DNA from: Saxidomus purpurata
Lineage: Eukaryota; Mollusca; Bivalvia; Venerida; Veneridae
Length of the DNA stretch: 64,000 bases
Assembly (NCBI GenBank): GCA_022818135.1
Contig: JAFMSR010000013.1
Span: forward strand, 28,227,331 to 28,291,330
Direction of reading: 5' to 3'
Shown here: positions 42,545 through 53,483 of the stretch, in pieces
Numbering within the stretch: the stretch's first letter is position 1
Layout: each line of letters opens with the position of its first letter
The notes under the pieces: generated by a model
Databases searched by the model: none
What the model was told of the DNA's origin: nothing
Seen by the model: the letters and a program-made list of their open reading frames with translations, nothing else
Program-made: the position numbers and the translations under genes

Positions 42545-44770
42545 TTTCATCACTGCTACCCATTTACAGCTGGTTAGACTGAGGCATGGGTGACATCAGT
42601 TCCTTTGCCCAGTGACACATTTCATTCTCGGGCTAGGATTCGATCCTGGTACCTCCCGTTAAAATATACAAAAAGTCTTATTTTGAGTTGACAAGACAGA
42701 AATGACAAATACAACATAAGCTCTCAAGGAGCCTTTGAACCGACTATTAACAGGAGTAAACTTGCTAGAAACAATATGTATGAAAGCTGTATAAATGAAT
42801 TGTATTAAGTTTGAGTTAAACTTCTATAATACTAATTTCTTACTTAAACCTAAAAGAAAAGAAACGTAAATTTGATATTAATTTAGTTTACAAGGTATAT
42901 TTATTTATATCTAAAAGTACTGCCTGATAACATGCTGATCCTGACTAGATGCTTAAAACTGTAACACAAAGTAAGTTTAAGATACTGAAAAGTGATTTTA
43001 ATTCTAATCAAAATTGGACTTTACTTACCTCTTACGTCCGTCCGTTTCCTTTAAATGGCATCTTCTCTGAAACCACTAGGCCAATGTTGATGAAACTTGG
43101 CAGCGATATTCCTTGCATAAAGCCCTCCAATAGATGTTCAGATAATTTCATTCTATGCAGAACTCTGGTTGCCATGGCAATGGAAAGGAAAGACTTTAAT
43201 AATCTTCTCAAGAAAAAGGATGGCATAGAGCCAAGATAATCGGCATGTGCTATTGCCTTACCCATGATTGTTCAAATTATGACACACTGGTGAAAATTGA
43301 CCCCGCCTGTGGGTTCACGTTCTTTTGCATAGTAAATAGTCAAATAGGGAAACCTTTTAAAATCTTTTACTCTGAAACCACAAGGCCTAGAGCTAACTTA
43401 TTTAGCATGTGGCATAACCTAGTAGACCTCTACTACGGATGTTCACTTTGTGACACCCGGATCAAAATTGACCCCACCCGAGGGTCACTTGATTCTACAT
43501 AGGCTTATATAGAGGAAAATCTTCACTGAACCCACAATGCCTTCAACTTAGATATTCAGCATGTGACATTGCCTAGTAAACCTCTACCAAGATGTTCAAA
43601 TCATGACCACCAGGTCAAAACTTAAGTAATCTTCATCTCTAAAACCACAGGGCCTAGAGCTTAGATATTTGGCATGACCTATTGTCTAGTTGATTTCTAC
43701 CAAGCTTGTTTAGATTATCACCCCAAGGTCAAGACTGACCCTGCCCGGGGGTCACTTGATTGAACATAGGCTGAAAACTTCAACATTCTTCCTGTCTGGA
43801 ACCACTAGGCCAGGAGCTTAGACATTTGGAATATAGCAAAACGTAGCAGACATATACAATTAGTGTTTAAATGAGAACCCCAAGGTCAAAATTGACCCTT
43901 TCTGCTAATATTGGTGACATTGTACTATAGCAAATGGTAGCCAGGTGAGCGATGTGTCGCCATCTTGGCCATTTTGTTTGAGAACTGCTATATGAACAGA
44001 AGTGCAAGATAGTGGACAAGCAGTTTGACAAAATAAAAGTATGAAATACAGTTAACCTTTTCAGTCAGTTGTTTTACCAATACGTTTTAAAATATTTAAT
44101 TGTTGATCTGCTTTCTTGCAGATGTTTCCTACATGAGAGCCAAAAGATAACATAAAATCAATTCATTCCAAGTAATTTAACAATTTCTTCGCAAGAGATG
44201 CTTGATCCGCAAAAAACGAAATACTGGTGATTTGCTGTCTGTTTTCTTCCCTAAAGCAAATAACCTAACCACTGAGGTATCGAGGCTTTGAAACAAGCAA
44301 GTAATTTTCTTGCAAAAGTGAAAAAGTGACATTTGTTGTCGATCACCATTGGTCTGGTCAGACTTTTATATCTAATCTTTTTTCTTTTGAAGGTAACATT
44401 CCTGGAAGATTCTTGGTGGGGGGCTATCGCAAAGAGCAATCATTCAGAAACATACAGAGGTATAAGTCGCAAAGGTCGGTATGTCCAAGTTCAGTGTTTC
44501 CCACTGTATTCAATTCTTCTGGCGTTAAACCAGTTCACTGTGGACTACTTTAGCCTTGACGTGGAGGGGGCAGAGGAAGGAGTGCTCAACAGTATTCCAT
44601 TTGACAAACTTGAACTTAAAATGATGTCTATAGAATACAATAAATATCCAGGCGGAAAGAACTCGCTGAAGGCATACATGGAACAAAAAGGATATAAAAC
44701 TTTGACTGAAATAAAAGGCGGTTCAGCTGCAGATATTGTTGTTTTGAAGGAACATCTCAAGAAAGAGTGA
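37490..44770 (+). CDS. FkbM-type methyltransferase, Protein Star-like (copy B)
   Basis: Exons 37490-37858, 42083-42277 and 44393-44770 (all phase 0) give 313 residues. The layout equals copy A: an N-terminal signal anchor (KNVLVCCALIGILSFMYF), a variable lysine-rich stem with three extra residues, then the FkbM domain with VDCGANSG, IEANP and LDVEGAEEG. Exon 2 differs from copy A at about eight sites, all synonymous, which indicates selection on the protein. Exon 3 has about as many replacement as silent changes (for example K-L to Q-F in ALNKLTV, and Q-P to H-L near the C-terminus). Introns are 4.2 and 2.1 kb and hold repeats. The upstream region keeps about 165 bp with a TATA-like box that copy A has lost, so B is the better candidate for the ancestral regulation. 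Substrate and function are unknown. Confidence 0.88.
39430..39966 (+). repeat. Interspersed repeat, about 3 units of 120-130 bp
   Basis: Units share GGAGTGACCAATTGCAATGA, ACTTGGTGTGTAGGTAGCTT, and GTCAAGGTCACTGTTACT followed by AAAAATGGTTTCCG. It lies in intron 1 of copy B and is absent from copy A intron 1. Confidence 0.8.
39970..41172 (+). repeat. Tandem repeat of about 170 bp, 6-7 units
   Basis: ACTTGGCACAAATG starts units at 40095, 40264, 40433, 40603, 40773, 40944 and a shorter one at 41094, spacing 169-171 bp. Most units carry CCCACGTCCCTA, CAAAGGTCAAGGTCACACTTA and CACACATTCGTGTC. The block begins with TGCCCCCGAAGGGTGG and ends GCTCTTGTTT, borders of a known type of bivalve interspersed repeat. 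Confidence 0.9.
42380..42540. repeat. GA microsatellite in intron 2 of copy B
   Basis: Two long (GA)n runs flank an imperfect GACAGAAACAGAGACAGAG segment. All open frames across it are low-complexity artefacts. It occupies the same place, about 100 bp after exon 2, as the compound microsatellite of copy A. Confidence 0.95.
43013..43990 (+). repeat. Degenerate tandem repeat with GGCCTAGAGCTTAGATATTT
   Basis: About five units share CTGAAACCACAAGGCCTAGA, GGCATG, CCTAGTAGACCTCTACCA, TGTTCAAAT and GTCAAAATTGACCC followed by GGGTCACTTGATT. It lies in intron 2 of copy B, is non-coding, and is of a type common in bivalves. Confidence 0.8.
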
Positions 44771-45256
44771 TAAAAACTAACATGTCGGATAGCCATTGTT
44801 TTGATTTATGCTAATGTTTACGAATACTTTGCAAGTAGCTATCGCATGTACATATGTATGACACTGTACTAAAATGGACTTAGTAACACTGGTGTACTTG
44901 AAAGTACTGTCTGTTGTATGAGAGAGATCTAGACCATACATGTATTTGCAAGTCGTTGTGGTTGTTTGTGAAAATTAGGTTGGGAGATGGTCATAACTAG
45001 AATTATTTCTTTCCGACGCCAATACTATTGGACCAAGTATAAATAATAAAAAAAATATTATGTATCTACTAGTATTGCTAGAAATAATCCAGGGTTCACA
45101 ATAAACCTGCAATGACCAACGTTAAGAGAGCTCTGCATTTTACAAATTTGCTACTGCTGAGATATTTATGTGTTTTATCTTGAATATGACCTGTTTCATA
45201 CGTTTATAGCAATAATAGATAAAAGTTTACTGTTGACTGAAACATATCCATTTTCA

Positions 45257-46189
45257 CCTATTACACTTTAACAAAGCTGTTACGAAGTTAATAATCTAAA
45301 ATCAATGGTCGGCAGCAATGTTCTGGGTTCGAGCCCCACCAGGGTCACGACCGTACCTATATGACACCATTAATGGCTTTTCCAGGAAGCGGACCCGAGA
45401 GTGACTCGATAAACTTCAAGCTTTCTTCACAATCGAGATAAAATAAATTATTACAAACTAAATACTATACAGTTAAAGAACAAATCTAAAGGTTCATCAG
45501 TACATTGAATACCGGGTAAATGAATTTCTCAGCTTTGTAATGGAGATTTTGTACAATCATGTTGTTTGAAATATTTTATGTCTAATGTTGTAATCATTCC
45601 CTATTTTTATGCTGTAGTATGAAAAAGAATCTTGGTACTATATTGTTCTAGGCTTCTATTGTAAACCCAGATCATTGCGTGATATATAACGCATATTGTA
45701 CGAGCGTTAAATTTTATTTCTGAAAAATAGTTTGGAGATATAGTATCTAATATCTTATAAACGAGCACTGCAGTGTGATATTTGCACATGTCAGACAAAG
45801 ACAACTAATGCAACTACCACAACAACAACCAATGCAATCTATATTTTGAGTCTGTAACCATGCACTTGATTTTAAGAGGATGTAAAGACATGTTGTTTTA
45901 CTTGATTTTACATGATCTATTGTTTAAATTAAGATTTTTTTGTAGGTTTGATTGAAATATCAGATTCCTATAATGTTGAACTTTTGAATGTTACCTACTA
46001 TTCTAAATGATTTGATATTTAGTTAACCCAGTGTTGAGAACTTTCAACTCATTAACAAATGTAAAACATATATTTTGTTCATTATTAAAACGAAGAATGA
46101 AAAGAATATCAATTTTCTTTAGATATACAGGTATATCGATTGTCCATTGGTAGGTTTATAAGACGTGACGTTTGTTAGAACTAACATAC
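45257..46189. other. Spacer after copy B; possible SINE fragment
   Basis: TGGGTTCGAGCCCCACC at about 45327-45343 looks like a tRNA B-box arm and is followed by about 90 bp of SINE-like body. The A box is missing. Nothing else was seen. Confidence 0.4.
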
Positions 46190-46640
46190 AAAGTCCGTGC
46201 CTCCAGCAGAGGTTATGCCTCATGAATGTTTGTCCGTCCGCCCGTGTATCATTAGCCTTTCCTTGATAACACTCTACAGGTCATAATTGTCATTTGACTT
46301 TCATGAAACTTGCTTAGAAGTTTACATGCAATCTGCAGATGATACCTATTGTTTTGGGGTTGAGTGGGTTAAATGTCTATTTCAACAAATTGTTTCCGCT
46401 CAACATCCTGAGATCTATATATTACCCGCTGTCTTCAAATTTCATAGTTTGGTCTACTAAATAAATGATCTCTACTGTGTTTGGTCATTAGGTCAAGAGT
46501 CACGGTCACAGTAACATTTGTTAGCTTTTCTTCGATAACACTCAGCAGGTCACAGTTTTCATGTGATTGCTCAGAAGCTTGCCTGCAAAATGTAGATGAT
46601 ACCTATTGTTTTTGGAGTTGGTGGGTCAAAGGTCAAGATA
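46190..46640 (+). repeat. Interspersed repeat, two diverged units
   Basis: The sequence TAGCCTTTCCTTGATAACACT recurs as TAGCTTTTCTTCGATAACACT, with TGCAGATGATACCTATTGTTT after each. It begins near the CCAGCAGAGGTTATGCC border and contains GGTCACGGTCACAGTAAC-like blocks. Confidence 0.65.
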
Positions 46641-49090
46641 GGTGTCTCAGGTGATCGGATTCTGGCCATTTTTTTCTCGTTTTTCTCGTTGATGGCGAAC
46701 GCCTTAAAAACTGCATTTGTTACTTTACGGAAACGGCTGATTTATCCAGATTTCAGCAAGGACCGTACTACTTCATTCCCGGGGATATCTGACTGATGAT
46801 GTACATTCTTTTTCTGATCAAGTTTGGTGCTGACTTGATGAAAAAACTATTTAAACTAGAGAGAGACAATGAAATGAACAGTTCCACCTACTCAATACAA
46901 TCACATTAAAACGCCCGGTCTTTAGACGGCTATATCAAAAATATAAGCAAAGTGGCACTTCAATTATTTTGTGCTGTTTGGCTGAATATTGTGTGCATAA
47001 TCTATTACAGAAAATGTAAGGTTTTCTAAATGTGAGCAATTAAAGTAACCAAACGGAATTGTAGATTTTGAATTGCTAAGTGTGATTGGCTAAATCAGGT
47101 ACATTAATTGCAGCTCTATCCCACTTGGATGACGTATTTGTGTTTCTTAAGAAAAAGTCATTTCCACTTCGAGTTTAGTAATTCATGTATGTTGTGAATG
47201 TGGAATTTGAGCTTTTCTTAAAATGCCATAGTAAGGAATTTCTGTTTTCTTATACATGATTGTGATAATTAATTTTTAAACTACTTCACGTTGAGCACCC
47301 AACTCAAGTTCCCTGTCACATTAAGGGGTCAACATTCATGAGGCTATATTCCCTTAGGTAGTTTGAGGGTTTTTTTTAAGTTTGGGTCAACATGCTATCT
47401 CACTGAAACAACACATGTCAGGGCCACAGCTATTAGATTATGTGTCCTTAATCCTTTTAAGAATGTAATGAAACTTAGAGAACCAGCTACATGTATTTGT
47501 GTATTTCAGCTACTCAGGAAAAGCAATGATTATCTCTCCGCGATGTTTAATTTGGATACGTGAAAGAAAACTGGCTATATCAACAGTTTATTATGTCAAA
47601 GAACGACAAACTGCGGTGTCGTGCTTTAAAGCGACTGCACTCCAGATGGACAAGTTACGCTAAAAAAAGAAAATTTTCAATTTCAAGAAAACAATTGTCA
47701 TTACTGTATCAGGGGCATTGTATTATGATATCGTGACAAGTTTTCTAACAAAAAAAAACAATTAAAATGTGTTGTTTTGCTTACTTTTATTGTAGAAAAT
47801 ATCACCCCGTGACTAACGGGGTGGGCTCTTTGGTATATCAATATTTTTAACTCGCATCAAATCAGCTGACTCCGTAGTGTAGTAGGTTAAGCCGCTGTAA
47901 ATTTTTTGTAAGCGCAAAGGTCCGAGTTCAAAACCTGGCTCGGGTAAATATTTTTTTTCTACCTTTATTTTTAGCTCTTACACAAAGAAAATAATCTTGA
48001 TGCTGACAAATTGAATATATATTGATTTTACCAAAAAAATAAAATTTACTAAGAATTTGGAGTGCAGTCGCTTTAATCAGTTAGACAGGATTGTGCTTAT
48101 CATCACGAACAGGAACATTTTTGTGAAGTGTTCGCGCTAAAACCTGCCGCTAGGTGTCTCTGGTGATCGAATTCCCGCCAATTTTTCTCGTATTCTTATT
48201 GCTGGCGAACACCTTAAAAACTGCCTAATTTACATAACGGAAAGGGTTTACTTGGCCAGATTTCAGCAAGGACCGTAACAGCTTCATTTCCAGGGATATT
48301 TGACTGATAATGTGCCTATACATTTTCTGACCCAGTTTGATGCTGACTGGATAAGAATCTAATAAAACTAGAGAGCAGACAACGAAATGAACAGCCCAAC
48401 TTACTCCTTAAAATCGCATTGAAACGCCCGGTCTATAGACGGGTGTATAAAATCATAAGCACAGTGGCACTTCAATTCTTTGTTGCTTTTTTGACAAAAT
48501 ATTGAATGAAAAAATCCATACATAAGTCATGAAAAAAATGGTAAGTATTTCTAAATGTCAGCAATTAAAATTACCAAACGAAATTTTGGATTTCATGTGC
48601 TAAATCAGGTGGGTGGGGAACATGTACTTTGAATTGCAACCCTATCCTACTTGGAGGACATATTTTTATTTCTTTACAAGAAGTCATTTTCACTACGACT
48701 TAATAAATTCGTGACTGTTGTAAATCTGGAATTTTAGTTTTTCTTAAAATGCCATAGTTAGGAATTTCTCTTATCTTATACAGGATTGGTTTAGATTTAC
48801 TTTGGGATAAAACAAGGTTGGATTGACCCATTTGTTGCATAGTTTTGTGATATGGATTTATAGGATAATTAACAAAGTTTCAATGTTTTGTAAACTCACA
48901 TTTAGCATCCAAATCAAGTTCCATGTCACATTAAAAGGTCAACTCTTATGAGATTATATTCCCTTAACTATTTTAAGAGTTTTCTTAAAGCCTAGGTCAA
49001 CATACCACATTACTGAGGCAACACATGTCAGGGTCACAGTTATGATACATTTTGTAATCCTTTGAAGAATGTAATGAAGTCCCGAGAACG
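46641..49090. repeat. Direct duplication of about 0.85-0.94 kb, offset about 1.5 kb
   Basis: 46641-47480 and 48152-49090 share ordered blocks: CAGATTTCAGCAAGGACCGT, CGCCCGGTCTTTAGACGG (TATAGACGG in the second), AGTGGCACTTCAATT, TTCTTAAAATGCCATAGT and GAAGAATGTAATGAA. The copies are clearly diverged. The TTAA-flanked MITE at 47630-48072 lies in the spacer. Confidence 0.75.
47626..48076. mobile_element. TTAA-flanked MITE with an internal tRNA-like segment
   Basis: The element is 47630-48072. The ends are AGCGACTGCACTCCA and its exact inverted copy (15 bp), each next to TTAA (47626-47629 and 48073-48076), the target duplication typical of piggyBac-type elements. In the middle, at about 47868-47945, a tRNA-like stretch has an A-box-like TAGTGTAGTAGGTTAAG and a B-box-like GGTCCGAGTTCAAAACC. 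There is no transposase, so it is non-autonomous. Confidence 0.75.
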
Positions 49091-50330
49091 ATTAAACTAA
49101 GTTTCGCAATCGAGAATATAGAAATCAATATAAACACATGTCATGAAGCTTAGGTCAGTTGTTTAGGCTACTTAAATTATGTTTAGATCAAAATTCCAAC
49201 TATGACACCTTAATGACAATTCAAAAGTTATGAGACTAAGCTATAAGAATGTTTTTCATGAATAAATAGTCGTTCAACTTATAAAGATAGAATGCATACT
49301 GCATGTTTCAGCTATTTTATTTCAATTTCAGAGTCACATGTAGGAATCAAAAGTCATGTGACTCTATTTGTTCCAACTTTCAACTTCTGAACCACATGCT
49401 AGTTTTCAATTGAACCAGTCACAAACCGGGGTAGCCAATTGCTGCTCAGTTGCACAAAATGGCTGTCAAAGCTTAAAATAGAAAAATCCCTAAACTACAT
49501 TTTATACTATATTTGGGCAATTAACAACCGAATTTCCAAGAATTGTTGATTGGATGGTCCTCTTTAATCATTGCACACACGGTTCCTTCTCAAAACAAAT
49601 TGATTATTCAGAAAGTATATTGTTCTGAACATGTATCGCTGATGTTTCAAGTGAGCGATATAGGGTCAGCATGAGCCTCTTGTTCATTGAACCGTTGCAA
49701 TATTGTTTCCTTTTCATATTCGTTTTTTCGTTTAAAGTGATAAGGAGACATTATTTTTATATAACATGATTTTTTTCTGATGTGATTATTTGTTAATGCA
49801 TTTGAATCAGTTACACCGAGAAGAAGTTAAATGGGTTTATACCTAACCTTTGGTTCCTTCGGTTCGGTATTGCTATTGTTTACGACTAGGCAATGAATAA
49901 GTCAAGGAAAATGCTAAAGTGAGTTCTAGTTGGCCTCGAGTTATAGATAGTCAAAGCAGGTAACAAGAGGTCCGAGACATGATGACCATATACATCTTAC
50001 CTTAGTTCCATTGCAACTTTAAACATGCACATAATCAAAACTTTCAGATCCAACGCCATTTATTATCGAATCAACAATTCGCAGACCTCTTACTGAGAGA
50101 GATTCGCGTGTTACAACTCTGTTACTGATTAACAAGTTGGTGAGGATAGGAATGTAATACAGACTAGTTAAAATTCAGTTAAAAGGGGCTTTGAACCCCA
50201 AGAAAAGAACAATGAAATAATAATAAAAAGGAAAGAATTATATGCACACGTAAACAATTTCTACGGTATGTCAAAATAGTATCGCTAACACATTGACAGT
50301 TCGTACAGGTTAATGTAGAGATTCGGGTCC
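49091..50330. other. Intergenic DNA, no feature seen
   Basis: No coding exon or structured repeat was recognised between the duplicated segment and the 24-bp minisatellite. Confidence 0.4.
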
Positions 50331-50337
50331 GAAGTGC

Positions 50338-51032
50338 AGACATTTATGTCTGAAATGCACAATACGTGTATGTCTGAAGTGCACTAGACGTTTATGTCTG
50401 AAGTGTTGAAGACGTTTATGTCTGAAGTGCTCGAGACGTTTATGACCGAAGTGCATAAGACCTTTATGTCTGGAGTGCACAAGACGTTTACATTTTGTAT
50501 GACTGAAGTGCACAAGACGTTTATGTCTGAAGTGCACTAGACTTTTATGTCTGAAGTGCACTAGACGTTTATGTCTGAAATGCACAATACGTTTATGTCT
50601 GAAGTACTCAATGCGTTTATGTCTGAAGTACTCAATACGTTTATGTCTGAAGTACTCATTACGTTTTATATCTGAAGTGCACAAAACGTTTATGTCTGAA
50701 GTACTCAATACGTTTATGTCTGAAGTGCACAATACGTTTATGTCTGAAGTGCACTAGACGTTTATGTCTGAAGTGCTGAAGACTTTTATGTCCGAAGTGC
50801 TCAAGACGTTTAACTTTATAACCGAAGTGCGCCACAAGACGTTTATGTGTGAAGTGGACAAGACGTGTATGTCAGAAGTACTCAAGACGTTTATGTCAGA
50901 AGCGCACAAGACGTTTATTTCCGAAGTGCACAAGACGTTTATGTCTGAAGTACTCACGACTTTTATGTCTGAAGTGCACACGACCTTTATGTCTGAAGTA
51001 CACAAGACGTTTTTGATATCTGAGAACATAAA
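50338..51032. repeat. 24-bp minisatellite, about 28 units
   Basis: The consensus core is GTTTATGTCTGAAGTGCA plus a variable CAAGAC, CTAGAC or CAATAC. Because 24 is a multiple of 3, long frames open on both strands (for example 50310-50732 minus, 50764-51039 plus, 50754-51029 minus) and encode 8-residue repeats. Some units have 1-8 bp insertions (near 50495, 50665 and 50815) that break each frame. A satellite is far more likely than a gene. Confidence 0.9.
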
Positions 51033-51880
51033 TGTTTAAAGTGGGCTACCTAACCTTACTATAACACATCACGATAAAAAAAAATATTAAATATATTGAT
51101 CATAGTACAAAAATGTTTAATTCCCCAGAAAGTTCTTACAACATAATTCATACTAGTAAGACGGCAAATACTAAAGCAGCTGAAACAAGAATTTAAAAAA
51201 AAGAAACGACTTTGAGCCGATGTTCATTTTAGTACATAAACATCGTTCCTGGAAAAGTTATCAATGGAGTTGGTTGAATATGCAGTGTATAGCATCATTT
51301 ATCAATGCAGCGATCAAAAATTGCCATTTTTGGTCAGCCTATGTATACTATAACACAGTATACATGACTAGTCAAACTTTGTAATGTTTATCAAAAGAAT
51401 AAGTTGTTTTCAAATAAATAATACCATTGGCAATGTTTTATGCTGAACAAGCGCATTCAAATTCAAATAATACTGTATTGCGAAAATATACAGGACCGTC
51501 CATCAACATGTATAGCATATAGGGACTGGGTCAGTTATTTATTAATCTTTCAGTATGTATTAGTAATATTTTATATCAAAAACATATTTGTTTTACTATT
51601 TTACATTATTCTGTGGTAAACAAGGAACAATTCAGAAAATATCCAATCACATTATCATATGTAATATGAAGGACAACAACGCGAACATGATATACAGTCC
51701 AACCTCTCTAAACAACACCTCCGAAGAGCAAAAACCTTTCTACAAACTTTAAGACAGATGTTTTATTTCCAAAAGCAGTTATATTTGAATTAATGTACCT
51801 CCCCAGAGCAACATCCTCTCCACACCAAATAAAAATTGATATTCCCTTTGGTGTTGTTGTGAAGAGGTTGGACTGTATAT
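51033..51880. other. Intergenic DNA; near-palindrome near 51.7-51.9 kb
   Basis: The block at about 51692-51720 (ACAGTCCAACCTCT) is matched in inverted orientation at 51858-51878 (AGAGGTTGGACTGT), suggesting a small foldback element of about 190 bp. Otherwise nothing was recognised. Confidence 0.45.
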
Positions 51881-51881
51881 C

Positions 51882-52140
51882 GCTTTAGGAGCAGATCAGT
51901 TGTCTTGTAGTTAACGCGTCGGACTTGTAATCAAGAGATCGCAGATATGATCCCCGATTCCCCACTAACATAACTAATAGTCTTTCGGATGAGACCTTAA
52001 ACCGAGATCCGATGTATAGGTGCTGTACACCGGGCATGTTAAAGAACCAGGGGTATATCTTGAACTTTCCCCCGGAACTTTAATAACTAAGCTCTTCTAG
52101 GGGCGTTGGTCATTATGGTTAATAAAACTCTAATATAAAA
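51882..52140 (+). mobile_element. tRNA-derived SINE
   Basis: The head has AGTTAACGCGTCGGACTTGT and an eroded B box. The body has GGTGCTGTACACCGGGCATG and AAAGAACCAGGGGTAT, related to the core of the SINE at 19652-19915. The tail is an (ACAT)n stretch near 52140. Confidence 0.7.
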
Positions 52141-52544
52141 CATACATACATATAACGCAATGGGAGCTTTCTTGGTATACTTGTAGAACATTTGAAAAAA
52201 AAATCCATATTAACACACTTGCAGACTTTACGCAGCTAATCATATATGATGGACATTTGAAGTCATACCACAGAAATTAACTGACCACATGCATGTACTA
52301 CAAATAAATATGCATAGAAAGGTTGAACACAAACGATATCTTCAATTCACCTCCCGGTTAAAGTGGTAAAGTACATCTCACGGATGTTAACAAGTATACC
52401 GAGTAAATAAAATTGGGTTTTCTCGTTTACAATTGCAACAGTTAATTATCGTTTGCCGTATTTATCAGCTCTACAAAAAATTAACTTCTCTAACAGTTAT
52501 GTAATAAAAAAAGTTCTCTTCATACAGCTGGGATGTTTGAAACA

Positions 52545-52665
52545 CACGTGGTATCAGTGCTTTTGCCAAAAGACACACATAGTGCTCTGGACAGGATTCG
52601 AACCCGGAACGTTCCGTCCCGGAAGGGAACGTCGTGACCTGAGCTATCGAGGGCTACAAATATAT
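52545..52665 (-). mobile_element. tRNA-derived SINE head
   Basis: On the minus strand it reads GCCCTCGATAGCTCAGGTCA (A box) and GGGTTCGAATCCTGTCC (B box). The anticodon arm does not form a normal cloverleaf, so a SINE head is preferred over a tRNA gene. Confidence 0.6.
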
Positions 52666-53370
52666 TCTCCATTTCGCCTTGTAACTTTCGAACACAGCAA
52701 GACACAACAGAATATCTCCATATGGATAATGTAGGGGTTCAATCTTTGCTTGAACGTTTAACTTACACACGTTATTTAGTCGCCTAGACTGACCATATAA
52801 ATACGCCTATCTGTCATTACAGCCTTGATGTTTTGACTGACAATGTTTCTACTTATGGCCCGTTTACACTTTGAAAATACACAGATTCTGGTTTTGCCTT
52901 TTAATACTGCCAAATATTGTATCTGCGCTGTCCTACTGACGTATAGCTTCAACTTGTTATTGATTATTTTGTAGTAATTGCCATTTGGTTTATGGTATAA
53001 TTATAACTGTTTGAAACATTTGTATATGTGACAGCTTGTAATGCAATTTAACTTATTCGTTATACCTTATAGCTCAAACTGTAAACAAACAATTCACAAA
53101 GGATAGTGTGACAGTGACGAAGCAGAATGGTCCAGTATTAGCGTGAATGTAAGGATTGATATTTTTTTTTATATAAGTTCGATTTCGAAGAAAGTGTCAT
53201 AGCTTATTGAATTTCCATGCACGCATGATCTACCTTTTTATGCAATGATTGAAACCTTTTGTGTACGCATATAATCTGGTACGTCGCTGTCACATGATCG
53301 TGAATGAACTGTAGCACGTAGTACAGGCTATAACGCGGTCTGCTGTATTCCAAAGATATTGTGTCGGAAT

Positions 53371-53376
53371 TATATA
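53371..53376 (+). promoter_or_regulatory. TATA-like box of copy C
   Basis: TATATA in GGAATTATATATCAGTGACG is 108 bp before the start codon of copy C and aligns with TATAAA of copy B. The surrounding 150 bp (GTGTACGCATATAA, GTACGTCGCTGTCAC) is shared with B but missing from A. Confidence 0.45.
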
Positions 53377-53483
53377 TCAGTGACGATTCAAAAAGTTATG
53401 CGCACGAGGACAGAATTTGAGACTTAAAGGATTCTACTACGACATTGTCAAACAAGTGTACGGAACTTTACGAGAAAATTAAA

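Larger units (their letters stand above)
36223..45256 (+). repeat. Segmental duplication unit B
   Basis: Direct tandem copy of unit A, beginning AGAGATAATTCG and ending after GTTGACTGAAACATATCC. The A/B junction is the short stretch 36205-36222. Unit B carries extra repeats in intron 1 (39.4-41.2 kb). Confidence 0.8.

Noticed and set aside
42291..42593. Open frames rich in Ser-Leu or Arg-Glu
   Set aside because: They are translations of the GA microsatellite in intron 2 of copy B.
50338..51032. Repetitive-protein gene on either strand
   Set aside because: Frames are open on both strands only because the unit is 24 bp. Each is broken by small indels and lacks a supported start or splice context.
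52560..52665. Functional tRNA gene on the minus strand
   Set aside because: The A and B boxes are present but the cloverleaf is not; a SINE head explains it.
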